IMG/VR virus record: IMGVR_UViG_3300025930_000011
Span: 1-64,000 of that record
DNA length: 64,000 nt
Strand: one strand, 5' to 3'
Origin: a virus
Below, piece by piece: positions 41,501 through 49,191 of the stretch. The first letter of the stretch is position 1. Each line of letters begins with the position of its first letter. Under the pieces are notes generated by a model, which was not told where the DNA came from, did not search any database, and worked only from the letters and a program-made list of their open reading frames with translations. The position numbers and the translations under genes are program-made.

Positions 41501-41586
41501 ACCCGCCGTTTTATACCTTGCTCCCTCACCAGACCGCCTCGCGGATCTCTCCCGCCGATGCCCTTGCTGTCAACGGACACCTGTAA
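38572..41586 (+). CDS. Tail tip / host-specificity protein (lambda J-like)
   Basis: 1004 aa from ATG 38572. The N-terminal 60 residues contain hydrophobic Gly/Ala-rich helices (FVGVIVGGLEIAAGAAAAFYG), then PIAPWEINYGRVCHGGTDVYM, a hub domain with DEPRYACNG-type sequence and RRGEILANLLTSMAGRITYANGQFIIWPA. Repeated fibronectin-like strands form the C-terminal third (about 780-1000). Such proteins form the tail tip hub carrying the receptor-binding fibres. Position after the K-like gene fits. Confidence 0.8.
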   Translation: MSKFVGVIVGGLEIAAGAAAAFYGQSALAKALIVAGAGTLINGLGTLLSKGPLGGSVSSSKNPIAPWEINYGRVCHGGTDVYMNAWGTGNKYLDMIFVVGATSMKGINGLRFDGKRIQLDTTATPPGVQPSTFPFINGGSSFTPVQQTIPIGTISRFNNTVTIALGANVPLLQVGDWVEVSGVRNIVVEDLQDVNGLWQVSNIVSQVFSSGSPPTSGTIVFQYTSPGADLSGYVIGGGVVKTQWPDYGRKIYMETLTGKQTLGETFWGMLQGTPKDGDPSTLIHPDVANWTSVCSLQGKSAVFLRLTYDQFYFSNGIPEISFLMYGKDDIYDPRNSPPTYGYTENAALIVADYLNQGYVDPFASPPITGVPQWGFGAAYGTEIPIPELINAANICDERISLAITIETLFSPSFDSEPRYACNGHFPLSVRRGEILANLLTSMAGRITYANGQFIIWPAAWYGGGITNVPTLRGRGALMGAFTTGVIPETQVISTMFIGKTAATFKAPPGTNYLQLGINGKVGLGDGQYDVQVTVNGADFFATVSANTINWNYPFNEHAPFQVSVNGGLPIESAIGFDQPQYIPCSGGDTVKVTYIGGLVQAQGLAAYTDADGDLSNLAGGVGGNDERVPSHWTITYYPGDTFTIPTPLPVLAGPFTWVPKRKARDLFNGVKGKFVSPVNNWQPADFPPYCEDGRHGFVGSSGRYENDIYLEQDGGIRIWKDIQLPFTISYAAAQRIACIELRRSRQQGTGTFRFNMWGYQLTVLDIMSVTFSFLGWTDKLLEVVKHRFLINEREDNGVKVIDLSTEVDVNETDPSVYAWDGFSQQLSPMGYQQSVMPSTAPNPDFVFTTLGMASGPKNSIVGADGVSRAAIALKWPKPTDGWMQQGGMVQARYTRTADLAQAFYAVPPTSPPTYFVPPPEADAVWVLIPDINPYVVEYKFDFELDSSSYVRVQMRTVNCAGVPSNWVDCINTELPHDPPFYTLLPHQTASRISPADALAVNGHL

Positions 41587-41592
41587 CTTTTA

Positions 41593-43107
41593 ATGGCCCG
41601 ACTTGTAGACTTTCGAGACGACGAACCCGCTGCGCCAAACCGGCAGCAGAACGTCAAATGGCAGAAGGGAACCTCCGATATCGGAGGGCGGATCATCAGC
41701 ACCGCAAACAGCGGGACTTCGGTCACCTTCGTGACGGAGCTACCGCATAACCTGCACAATGGCGATCTGGTATTTGTCCAGGCGGGATCGGACCAGGGAT
41801 CGAGCGGTACGTGGGCAGTTGAGGTGTTAGGGCCGTCGTCTTTCACGATCCCTGCAATCTCAACGGGCGAGAGCTTCCCGGGGGACGGGCTTGCGGTTTA
41901 CGGAGCAGTTAAGTTTTCCGCCTACCTGACGGACTTCATCGGAGATGGCGGCGGTACATCACTTCTGTCGCCTCCGGAGTCTCCACCGAATGGGGGGCTC
42001 GGCGGTGGAGTGCCGGCGCCTCCGGCCGGTTCGGCAGCAGCGGGGATGTTTCTGTACGCCGGGGGGACGTGGGAAACTCCAGGCTCAGTCGGCTCACCTC
42101 CGATCCCGAACACGCGGCGGATCGATACCCTGTATCCCCTCGAAGGCGGCGGCGATCTATCGATTGATCGGGAGCATAGCATTGCCGTGTTCGTGGGGGC
42201 TTACGGCTCTCCGCCTTCCTCGCCTCCGACTGGCGGATTACCAGGGGCTGTTCCTGCACCAGGTCCGGGCGACGTCGGTAAGGTGCTCGGGGCTGATGGA
42301 GGCTGGATCGATGTTCCTCCCGGGGCCGGGAGTGTTCCGGAAACGCGGAGAGTGGATACAGCAGCGCCGCTCACAGGCGGTGGGGATCTCACTGCGGATC
42401 TCGATCTCGGCATTACCGACTTCGTTGGAGATTCCGGCTCTCCTCCAACCGGCGGCGCGCGGGGAACAGTCCCGGCTCCAGCTCCAGGAGATGCCGCGGC
42501 GCAAAGGGTGCTCGGAGCTGGTGGGGGATGGGTCGATACGACTCCTCCGACCAGGCGCGTCGACGCCGAACTTCCTCTGATCGGAGGCGGTGAGCTATCA
42601 ACTGATCTCGACCTGGGCATTAATGATTTCACGGCAGACGCGGTTTCGCCTCCGGCAGCAGGCCTCAGGGGGACAGTTCCGGCTCCCGCCTCAGGAGATA
42701 CAGCGGCTGGTAAGTTTCTGGCTACCACCGGGTGGGAAGTTCTCCCGGGAATTGGGGCTCAGCCTTATGACGTGATCTGCGCGTTTGTGGGGAAACCGGG
42801 GGCGGGGGCAATCGTGTTTCTGTATACCCCACCGCGGACCATCAGCTTTCCGGTGAACTTCAGCGGGGCATCGGGCTCGGCGTCAGGTACGGCGGGGACC
42901 AATCCCAGCTCAACCGCAACCTACACGATTAAGAAGAACGGCTCCACCGTTGGGACTGTTTCCGTTAGCACGGGAGGTGCCTTCACGTTCGCCACGTCAG
43001 GAGGTGCTTTCTCAATCGGCACTACTGACCGGCTAGTTGTAGTCGCGCCAAGCTCGCAGGACGCAACATTATCTGATGTGACGTTCACTCTCCCGGGAAC
43101 CCGGTAA
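41593..43107 (+). CDS. Tail fibre protein with internal repeats
   Basis: 504 aa. The N-terminus includes VKWQKGTSDIGGRIISTANSGTSVTFVTELPHNLHNGDLVFV. From about residue 130 to 400 there are about four units of PPTGGLPGAVPAPGPGD, GKVLGADGGWIDVP and RRVDTAAPLTGGGDLTADL, each around 60 residues. The C-terminal domain (410-504) is a Ser/Thr/Gly-rich beta fold. This is a fibre shaft with a receptor-proximal tip. No signal peptide. Confidence 0.75.
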   Translation: MARLVDFRDDEPAAPNRQQNVKWQKGTSDIGGRIISTANSGTSVTFVTELPHNLHNGDLVFVQAGSDQGSSGTWAVEVLGPSSFTIPAISTGESFPGDGLAVYGAVKFSAYLTDFIGDGGGTSLLSPPESPPNGGLGGGVPAPPAGSAAAGMFLYAGGTWETPGSVGSPPIPNTRRIDTLYPLEGGGDLSIDREHSIAVFVGAYGSPPSSPPTGGLPGAVPAPGPGDVGKVLGADGGWIDVPPGAGSVPETRRVDTAAPLTGGGDLTADLDLGITDFVGDSGSPPTGGARGTVPAPAPGDAAAQRVLGAGGGWVDTTPPTRRVDAELPLIGGGELSTDLDLGINDFTADAVSPPAAGLRGTVPAPASGDTAAGKFLATTGWEVLPGIGAQPYDVICAFVGKPGAGAIVFLYTPPRTISFPVNFSGASGSASGTAGTNPSSTATYTIKKNGSTVGTVSVSTGGAFTFATSGGAFSIGTTDRLVVVAPSSQDATLSDVTFTLPGTR

Positions 43108-43113
43108 TTAAAG

Positions 43114-44184
43114 ATGGCCTTCACTCAAACCTATACCGTGGCGATCGACCGCACCAAATGCGGATCGAGCAACCTGACGAACTTCCCGGTGCGGATCTTC
43201 GCCTCGAATTCGAGTTTGAAATCGACAGCGCATGGAGGCGACGTCACCAGTGCGAGCGGCTACGACATTGTAGTTCTGGCAGACGACGGCACACTCTCAA
43301 CCCTGCTTCCCTGGGAAGTCGACACCTGGGACCCGGTAAACGGCGGCATCAATATCTGGGTGCAGATCCCCTCTGTGAACGGATCATCCGCCGGAGCAAA
43401 CACCACGTTCATCGTGGCCTGGGGAGATTCGGGGATCACGACCCAGCAGAACGTGGGGAGCTTCGCGCCCTCTGCCGTCTGGGACTCCGATTACAAGATG
43501 GTGATCCATTTCGGAGACGGCGCCACGCTGAACCTCAATGACTCGACGACAAACGGGAATAACGGAGTTGATGCTTTCTCGGGAGGAATCGTTGCGACGA
43601 CGGGATTAGTCGGCGGTGGTGTGTTCGTCGGATCAAGCGGCGGGGTGCGTGTTCCGGCATCAGGGACTCCAAGTAATACTCCGAGCGGTGCGGATGTGAT
43701 GACGATGAGCTGCTGGTTCACTTGCGCCTTGGCGGGAGGCGATAAGTTCGCCATGGCCCTCGGTAGCGGCTCAACCACAAACCGCGGATATCTGATCGAA
43801 GCGCACAACGGTGGCGTACATGGAGGACTTGTCGGCAATGTCATCCCGGGCATCGGAATTGCGAGCATCTTTCACTACGTGGTGGTGACATATGACGGGA
43901 CCCAACAGAGGCTTTATGTTGATGGCGTAGAGCCTGCGGGATCGCCAAATACGCAGACGGCAAATATCGACGCAAGTCTAGGCATTTTCACAGGTGTCGG
44001 TCTAAATGGAACAGTAGATGAGGCGCGAGTCTCGAAGGGTGTGGCCCGCAGTCTCGACTGGGCACTCACGGAGTTTCATAACCAGAATGCGCCGGGAAAT
44101 ATCGGAAGTCCTGATTTTCTGATCTGGACTTCAGGGGCGGTTCTCAGTACGGGAGTCCAGCCTCAAATGTTCGTCATGACCTAG
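43114..44184 (+). CDS. DUF2341 + LamG-like (concanavalin A-type) tail protein
   Basis: 356 aa. Residues 1-130 (TVAIDRTKCGSSNLTNFPVRIFAS...VWDSDYKMVIHFGDG) match DUF2341. Residues 140-320 (LNDSTTNGNNGVD...MTMSCWFTCAL...FHYVVVTYDGTQQRLYVDGVEPAG...VDEARVSKGVARS) are a LamG/laminin-G-like lectin fold. This fits a carbohydrate-binding fibre module. The C-terminal 30 residues form a small separate strand-rich tail. Confidence 0.8.
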   Translation: MAFTQTYTVAIDRTKCGSSNLTNFPVRIFASNSSLKSTAHGGDVTSASGYDIVVLADDGTLSTLLPWEVDTWDPVNGGINIWVQIPSVNGSSAGANTTFIVAWGDSGITTQQNVGSFAPSAVWDSDYKMVIHFGDGATLNLNDSTTNGNNGVDAFSGGIVATTGLVGGGVFVGSSGGVRVPASGTPSNTPSGADVMTMSCWFTCALAGGDKFAMALGSGSTTNRGYLIEAHNGGVHGGLVGNVIPGIGIASIFHYVVVTYDGTQQRLYVDGVEPAGSPNTQTANIDASLGIFTGVGLNGTVDEARVSKGVARSLDWALTEFHNQNAPGNIGSPDFLIWTSGAVLSTGVQPQMFVMT

Positions 44185-44211
44185 CTAGGGGAAAAAGGGG
44201 GTAATCACGAT

Positions 44212-45234
44212 ATGAAAAGATTTGTAATTACGTCGCTGTTTTTGCTCACCGTGTTCGTTGCGGCTTTGTCGCAGTATTCGCCCCCCTCGGGTAGTACCGG
44301 AGGGGGTGGTGGGGTTTGGGGTGCGATCACTGGAACTTTGAGCACTCAGAGTGACCTGCAGGCGGCTCTGAACGCAAAGGCCGCTCTCGCCTCACCGACA
44401 TTCACAGGTACGCCGGCTGCGCCAACTCCAAGCGCCGCAGACAACAGCACGAAGCTGGCGACGACTGCCTATGTGGACGCGGCGGATGCACTCAAAGCAA
44501 ATCTCGCCTCTCCCACCTTCACGGGAACGCCGGCAGCTCCAACCCCCAGCGCCTCAGACAACAGTACCAAGATCGCGACAACAGCTTATGTCGATGCCGC
44601 GGATGCGCTCAAGGCGAATCTAGCATCTCCGGCCCTGACGGGGAACCCGACCGCACCAACGCAGACGGCGGGGAATAACAGCACCCGGGTTGCGACGACG
44701 GCCTACGTGGATAGCAGTCGAGCAATGACGCTCATCTCAGACCAATTGCTGGGGTCCGCTGTTGCGACGGTTACCTTCTCCTCGATCCCCGGAACATACA
44801 AGCATCTGAGGCTGATCATTGAGGCGCGAAGCAGCACCGCGGCAACCAACGATATTGTGTATCTGCAGGCCAATGGCGACACGACCCTGAATTACGCGGT
44901 CCAGTCCGTCTACGGGAACAATGCCACGGCGAGTGCAGGTCAATCTCTGAGCGCAACAGCGGAGCTTTTCGACATACCGGGATCTACTGGATCGGCAAAT
45001 GATTCCGGTGTGGGAGAGATCACTTTTGTCAATTACGCGGCGACTACTTTCCTCAAAAAGGCGTTCGCTCACAATGGGACCGTAATCGGAGCAAGTGTCA
45101 CTAACAACATGTTCTCGATCGACCGCATGTGGCGCTGGGGAAGCACGTCGGCAATTACTTCTCTCGTGTTCGGCCTCACTGGTGGCGGGAACTTCATCAC
45201 GGGATCCAGATTCACCCTCTATGGCATCAATTAA
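44212..45234 (+). CDS. Tail fibre-like protein with signal peptide and 39-residue repeats
   Basis: 340 aa. Residues 1-20 (MKRFVITSLFLLTVFVAALS) are a Sec-type signal, then QYSPPSG and a Gly-rich linker. Three 39-residue repeats begin at 44389, 44506 and 44623 (ASPTFTGTPAAPTPSA.DNST..ATTAYVDAADALKANL), the classical phage tail-fibre repeat. The C-terminal 165 residues (LLGSAVATVTFSSIPGTYKHLRLIIEARSS...) are a jelly-roll-like tip. A fibre with an export signal is unusual. Confidence 0.8.
   Translation: MKRFVITSLFLLTVFVAALSQYSPPSGSTGGGGGVWGAITGTLSTQSDLQAALNAKAALASPTFTGTPAAPTPSAADNSTKLATTAYVDAADALKANLASPTFTGTPAAPTPSASDNSTKIATTAYVDAADALKANLASPALTGNPTAPTQTAGNNSTRVATTAYVDSSRAMTLISDQLLGSAVATVTFSSIPGTYKHLRLIIEARSSTAATNDIVYLQANGDTTLNYAVQSVYGNNATASAGQSLSATAELFDIPGSTGSANDSGVGEITFVNYAATTFLKKAFAHNGTVIGASVTNNMFSIDRMWRWGSTSAITSLVFGLTGGGNFITGSRFTLYGIN
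44389..44727 (+). repeat. Three 117-bp fibre-shaft repeats
   Basis: Units start at 44389, 44506 and 44623. The first two are near identical in protein; the third is diverged and shortened. Each encodes SPTFTGTP...ATTAYVD, a unit common in trimeric phage fibres. Confidence 0.85.
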
Positions 45235-46993
45235 AATCCTGATTCCGATTCTGCTAGCGGCCTCGCTGCTGGGCCAATACAGCCCCCCCGCCGGTGGAGG
45301 AGGCGGTGGGGGAGGGACCGGCGTCACGGGTCCGCTCGGCTTCGGGTACACCTTCTACCTGACAAGCGGGACTTACTATGCCAGGAACAATGCTACGCAC
45401 GCGGTGGATTACTCGGGCTCCGATGCGGGAGTGGTGATCCGCTCAGCGATCGCGCACAATGCGGCAGTCTGCGGGCATCTGTACTTCACCTCGGCGGTCT
45501 ACAATATCAACTCCCTGGTGCAGGAAAACACCGGAGGGTACAGCCACTACTACGGAATCGGATTTCCTCATTCGGCAGCAACCGGGTTCAAGTGTCAATG
45601 GACCGTTGAGGGCGATTCGACGCTCGTGCCTCTCGATCAGTTTGCGGCGCCGGCACAGACCAACGGCGCAATCTTCTATGTGACTCCGACCGCAGTAGCA
45701 ACCGTTTCCAGTACCACGGAGATCATGGCCTTCTGGACGCGCCCGGATGCCACCTACATCGTGGGTCCAGTTCTGAGCTTCAAGAACATCGGAGTGCGAT
45801 TTCCCGACAATCAGCGGGGTTCCGAGACAGCCATCAACTCAACGCAGGCGGCCTCCGTCGACTATGAGAGCGTCATGGCAGACTTTGCCACGGCTGAGAA
45901 CGACCTCCAGTTCCCGGTTGCCGGATCACATGGGCTTTACGGTATCACTACCACCGATTCTGTGCATGAGCAGAATTACATGCGCAACACCTACGCCTTC
46001 GGGTATGACCACTGTCTGGACATCCAATCGGAGCACTCCGTATTAATTAATTCCTATGGGGCAAGGTGTAACTACGCGATCGATTATGGGGTGCGCGGAA
46101 CGGGCGGAGTGTCGCATGCATCCTCCTGGATGAGTTCCGGTTGGGGAGAGTGCGCTCACGGGTTGACGCTGGGCTCTATGATGCAGGCGGGCTCAATGCT
46201 CGACATCTCGGGCCTCGACATTGAGGATGCGACTACGGGAACCTGGGTGCCGGTTGCCCACGCATCAGAGGCGCATCCCGGGTATACCTTCGGCAGAATC
46301 TCCTATTCGAGGGTATATCAGGCTGTTGGCTTGTCGCCTCTCGCCTTTCTCTTCGATGGTGGCGGCGGGGGCTCATTCGAGCTGAAAACCTCCAGCCCCA
46401 CCGGAACCTACGTCAGCTTCGATACCTTCGTTGGAACAGCGGGGACACTGCTCTCTGCGCACACGAGCAACACCGGGGGGACCTGGACGCTCTACAACCC
46501 GATCTCAGGGGACCCGTCTAACACCATCAAACTCAATGGAGCGGGGGGAATTGTTGCGACGGATACCACCGGAACGGCCTATTCCGATTACATTTATTCC
46601 TTCGTCCCAGGCTCCGCAGATTATACAGTCGCGGCCAATATCACATTTGTCGGTGGTGCGGCCGGGACCTTTAAACTGGCCGGCAGGATGGATAACGCAG
46701 TCTTCACCGGATACATCTCAACCTACTCAGTAGGTGTCGGTTTGAAGCTGTTCCGGTGTGTGTCCGCGAGTTGCGCTCAAGTGGGCTCCACGTTCTCTCT
46801 GAGCTGGCCGAGCGGATCGAGCCACTCTATTTCGATCACCTTTGCAGGCGGTGTCATCACGTGTCATGCCGATGGTGTTCAGTGGATCAGCTACACCGAT
46901 AGCTCCCCGATCGCTGGACCAGGGCAGGCGATGATCAGCGTGCAGACCATCGCTCCGACCGTGATGACTATGACAAATTTCGGGATTCAGTGA
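45221..46993 (+). CDS. Secreted/virion beta-helix-like protein with signal peptide
   Basis: 590 aa from ATG 45221, overlapping the previous gene by 14 bp. MASIKILIPILLAASLLG is a Sec-type signal, followed by QYSPPAG and a Gly run, the same leader layout as the gene before it. Residues 60-420 look like a right-handed beta-helix (SGTYYARNN..., VVIRSAIAHNAAVCGHLYFTSAVYNI..., ISGLDIEDATTGTWVP). The C-terminal 110 residues resemble a carbohydrate-binding beta sandwich. Possible tailspike or depolymerase; no catalytic residues are assignable. Confidence 0.65.
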   Translation: MASIKILIPILLAASLLGQYSPPAGGGGGGGGTGVTGPLGFGYTFYLTSGTYYARNNATHAVDYSGSDAGVVIRSAIAHNAAVCGHLYFTSAVYNINSLVQENTGGYSHYYGIGFPHSAATGFKCQWTVEGDSTLVPLDQFAAPAQTNGAIFYVTPTAVATVSSTTEIMAFWTRPDATYIVGPVLSFKNIGVRFPDNQRGSETAINSTQAASVDYESVMADFATAENDLQFPVAGSHGLYGITTTDSVHEQNYMRNTYAFGYDHCLDIQSEHSVLINSYGARCNYAIDYGVRGTGGVSHASSWMSSGWGECAHGLTLGSMMQAGSMLDISGLDIEDATTGTWVPVAHASEAHPGYTFGRISYSRVYQAVGLSPLAFLFDGGGGGSFELKTSSPTGTYVSFDTFVGTAGTLLSAHTSNTGGTWTLYNPISGDPSNTIKLNGAGGIVATDTTGTAYSDYIYSFVPGSADYTVAANITFVGGAAGTFKLAGRMDNAVFTGYISTYSVGVGLKLFRCVSASCAQVGSTFSLSWPSGSSHSISITFAGGVITCHADGVQWISYTDSSPIAGPGQAMISVQTIAPTVMTMTNFGIQ

Positions 46994-47000
46994 CCATCCC

Positions 47001-47252
47001 ATGATCTCCCTCCTTCAGAAGAACTTCGCCACCCTCGCCATGCTGCTGGCGCTCGGCATGATCCTCGGTGCTCTGGTGCTGATGTTGTGGCAGAAGATGA
47101 TCGGTCCGGACTCCGCAACGGCCACGGCTCTTGTGACCTCCATCGGGACCATCGTGGGAGGGATCGCGGGCTACTCGATGCACAAGCGTGAAGACTCCAC
47201 CATGCAGACTCAGCAGGGAGTCCAGATTACCAAGTCGGAGACAGGAGAGTAG
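47001..47252 (+). CDS. Holin-like small membrane protein
   Basis: 83 aa. Two hydrophobic segments (about residues 9-30, ATLAMLLALGMILGALVLMLW, and 40-60, ATALVTSIGTIVGGIAGYSM) and a charged C-terminus resemble class II holins. It lies just after the fibre genes and before an endolysin candidate. Confidence 0.6.
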   Translation: MISLLQKNFATLAMLLALGMILGALVLMLWQKMIGPDSATATALVTSIGTIVGGIAGYSMHKREDSTMQTQQGVQITKSETGE

Positions 47253-47260
47253 GTAAAGCC

Positions 47261-47533
47261 ATGATCCAGGTAGACAATGTGACAACGAATCAGCTCGGAG
47301 AATTATTGCTCGAGGTGAAGCGGAGCGGGCAGGCGACGGTGAGCCCGACGGATGGCTTCTCGGGTGTGATCGTCGCGGAGGCGCATATCGGCTTTATTTC
47401 TGTCCATGCCCATGCAAAATATTCTCTCGACCAGGCAGGAACACTGACAGTTGAGTCGGACCGTGGAGAGGACAAGATTGAGAAGCTGTTGAGGGCGAAG
47501 CTTGCCGAGATCCGGATGCGGGACAGTTTGTAA
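47261..47533 (+). CDS. Hypothetical protein in lysis region
   Basis: 90 aa with no recognised family. Central strands (GFSGVIVAEAHIGFISVHAHAKYSLDQAGTLTVES) precede a charged helical end. The pattern resembles small periplasm-oriented or virion beta proteins, without further support. Confidence 0.5.
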   Translation: MIQVDNVTTNQLGELLLEVKRSGQATVSPTDGFSGVIVAEAHIGFISVHAHAKYSLDQAGTLTVESDRGEDKIEKLLRAKLAEIRMRDSL

Positions 47534-47560
47534 GCTTCCTGGTCCTGGGGTAGGCCAACC

Positions 47561-47749
47561 ATGTCCGATTCAAATTTCGCTTCCGTTTCCGCTTTCCTGT
47601 CAGAGCTTGCCGACCGGTTAGAAAAGAAGCCAAGCTTCTCTCCGGATGAGGCGAAGAAGCTGGCCCACGATTGCCGCAACCAGGCGCAAGTCGCTTCACT
47701 GATGTCAGAGGTCGGAAAGTTGCCCGCCACAACGAAGAAGCAAAAATGA
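47561..47749 (+). CDS. Small helical protein
   Basis: 62 aa, two predicted helices (VSAFLSELADRLEKK; PDEAKKLAHDCRNQAQVASLMSEV) and a Lys-rich end. ATGA overlap with the next gene at 47746. Unrecognised; a chaperone or antiholin-like partner of the lytic enzyme is conceivable. Confidence 0.5.
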   Translation: MSDSNFASVSAFLSELADRLEKKPSFSPDEAKKLAHDCRNQAQVASLMSEVGKLPATTKKQK

Positions 47750-48450
47750 ACTCCTCAGACCCACTGCTACTCCGGTGTCTCGCTTTGACGGGCGCCTTTG
47801 AAACTGGCAAGCTCCCGCCGGCGTGCTTCGCGTCTGTTGCCGGAGACTTCGATGGCCAGGGCTTGAGCTTCAGTGCGCTGCAATGGAATCTGGGGCAGGG
47901 GACGCTTCAGCCGCTGTTGCAGCAGATGTTCTCCAAGCATCCGATCGTGATGGCAGGCTGTTTTTTTGAGGCTCACAGCGCGGACCTGCAATACCTTCTC
48001 GGCCAGCCAAAGAACGTGCAACTCGCCTGGGCGCGAAGCATCCAGGGATCGACTCATGCCCTTTCCGCCGACTGGGCGAAATCCTTCAATGCTCTCGGCT
48101 TGACCCCGGAGTGGCAGGAGGTAGCGCAGACATCAGCGGCAGGTTACTTCGACCGGGCCAGGTTTCAGGCCGGGCAACTCGAGGTTCGTTCCGATCGGGC
48201 AATCGCGCTACTGTTCGATTGTCAGGTCCAGAATGGAGGCGTGCCGCGGTTGCAGCTCGAGCATTGCCTTGATACGTTCTTGCCGTCATGGGGAGAAGCC
48301 GAAAAGATGCGTTGTATCGCCAATGCTGTAGCGGATTCGGCAAACCCGAAATGGGCCGCTGATGTTCGGGCGCGGAAACTGACGATCGCCAACGGGTCTG
48401 GGATCGTGCACAGGATGTCTTTCGATCTCGCAAAATCGTTCGCATTGTAG
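47746..48450 (+). CDS. Peptidoglycan hydrolase (endolysin), lysozyme/chitosanase-like fold
   Basis: 234 aa from ATG 47746. CLALTGAFETGKLPPACFASVAGDFDGQGLSFSALQWNLGQGTLQPLLQQMF places a likely catalytic Glu (GAFETG) before a DFDGQGLS turn and a helical core, the arrangement of GH46-like phage lysozymes that open with ETG...DGxGxSxGxLQWN. A signal peptide is absent, so a holin is needed, and one lies 0.5 kb upstream. Family choice is tentative, hydrolase role likely. Confidence 0.65.
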   Translation: MNSSDPLLLRCLALTGAFETGKLPPACFASVAGDFDGQGLSFSALQWNLGQGTLQPLLQQMFSKHPIVMAGCFFEAHSADLQYLLGQPKNVQLAWARSIQGSTHALSADWAKSFNALGLTPEWQEVAQTSAAGYFDRARFQAGQLEVRSDRAIALLFDCQVQNGGVPRLQLEHCLDTFLPSWGEAEKMRCIANAVADSANPKWAADVRARKLTIANGSGIVHRMSFDLAKSFAL

Positions 48451-48472
48451 TTCGCAATTCAACAGGAGCATT

Positions 48473-49114
48473 ATGGCTGCACTCGCCAGAAGCACCCCGG
48501 GGGGACCGTTTCCAATGGCAACTTCAGACGCCAATACCAACAAAATATTGACGGCAATTGAGGATGGCAAGAAAGAGAACCGTGATGCGCACGAGAAGAA
48601 CCGGGAGGCGATCGGGACGGTCACTCTAACGGTAGCCCAGCTCAGTGCCGATGTTGGTCACATGGGCGAGGCGATCACGGAACTGCGGACCACGGTCGGG
48701 AGTCTCGATAAGGAGAAGGTATCGCGCGCCGAAGTGGGGGCGATCGAGGAACGGCTGGAGCGCGGACTCGACCAGTACCGGGTTCAGAACAAGATCGACT
48801 TCGACCAGTACCGGGTGCAGAACAAAATCGATTTCGACCAGTACGGTAAGCAGGTCGACGCAAGGTTTGAAAACGTCAACAAATCCAAGATTGACAAGTC
48901 TGAAATGAACCCCGGCACAATTGATGACGTCCTGGAACGTCTCGGCCATGTAGAGCAAAAGGCCGAGGATAACGAAAAGAAAATTAAGACCTGGGAGGAT
49001 CGGGCGGAGGGTGGCTGGACGGTGCTTGCCAAAATCGGCCTCGTGCTCAGCGCGCTTGTCAGCTCCGTTGCTTTCCTGATTCACGAATTCCTGGCAATCG
49101 GCAGTAAACGCTAA
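48473..49114 (+). CDS. Coiled-coil protein with C-terminal membrane anchor
   Basis: 213 aa. Long helical coils (ILTAIEDGKKENRDAHEKNREAIGTVTLTVAQLSADVGHMGEAITELRTTVGSL) include 2.3 copies of the 11-residue unit DQYRVQNKIDF. Residues 183-205 are a transmembrane helix (TVLAKIGLVLSALVSSVAFLI). The N-in coil plus C-terminal anchor resembles phage spanin or holin accessory proteins (DUF1515/XhlA-like style). Lysis role inferred from place. Confidence 0.6.
   Translation: MAALARSTPGGPFPMATSDANTNKILTAIEDGKKENRDAHEKNREAIGTVTLTVAQLSADVGHMGEAITELRTTVGSLDKEKVSRAEVGAIEERLERGLDQYRVQNKIDFDQYRVQNKIDFDQYGKQVDARFENVNKSKIDKSEMNPGTIDDVLERLGHVEQKAEDNEKKIKTWEDRAEGGWTVLAKIGLVLSALVSSVAFLIHEFLAIGSKR
48770..48847 (+). 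repeat. 33-bp tandem repeat (2.3 units)
   Basis: Units start at 48770, 48803 and 48836 (partial) and encode DQYRVQNKIDF. The two full units differ at a few third positions, so the duplication is old enough to have drifted. Confidence 0.85.
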
Positions 49115-49191
49115 AACTGTTCCCTTTCATTTCCCTTCCTTTCCCCGGCTTCACAACTCCACAATTCCAACCGAAAGAGGTTAAACCCCGC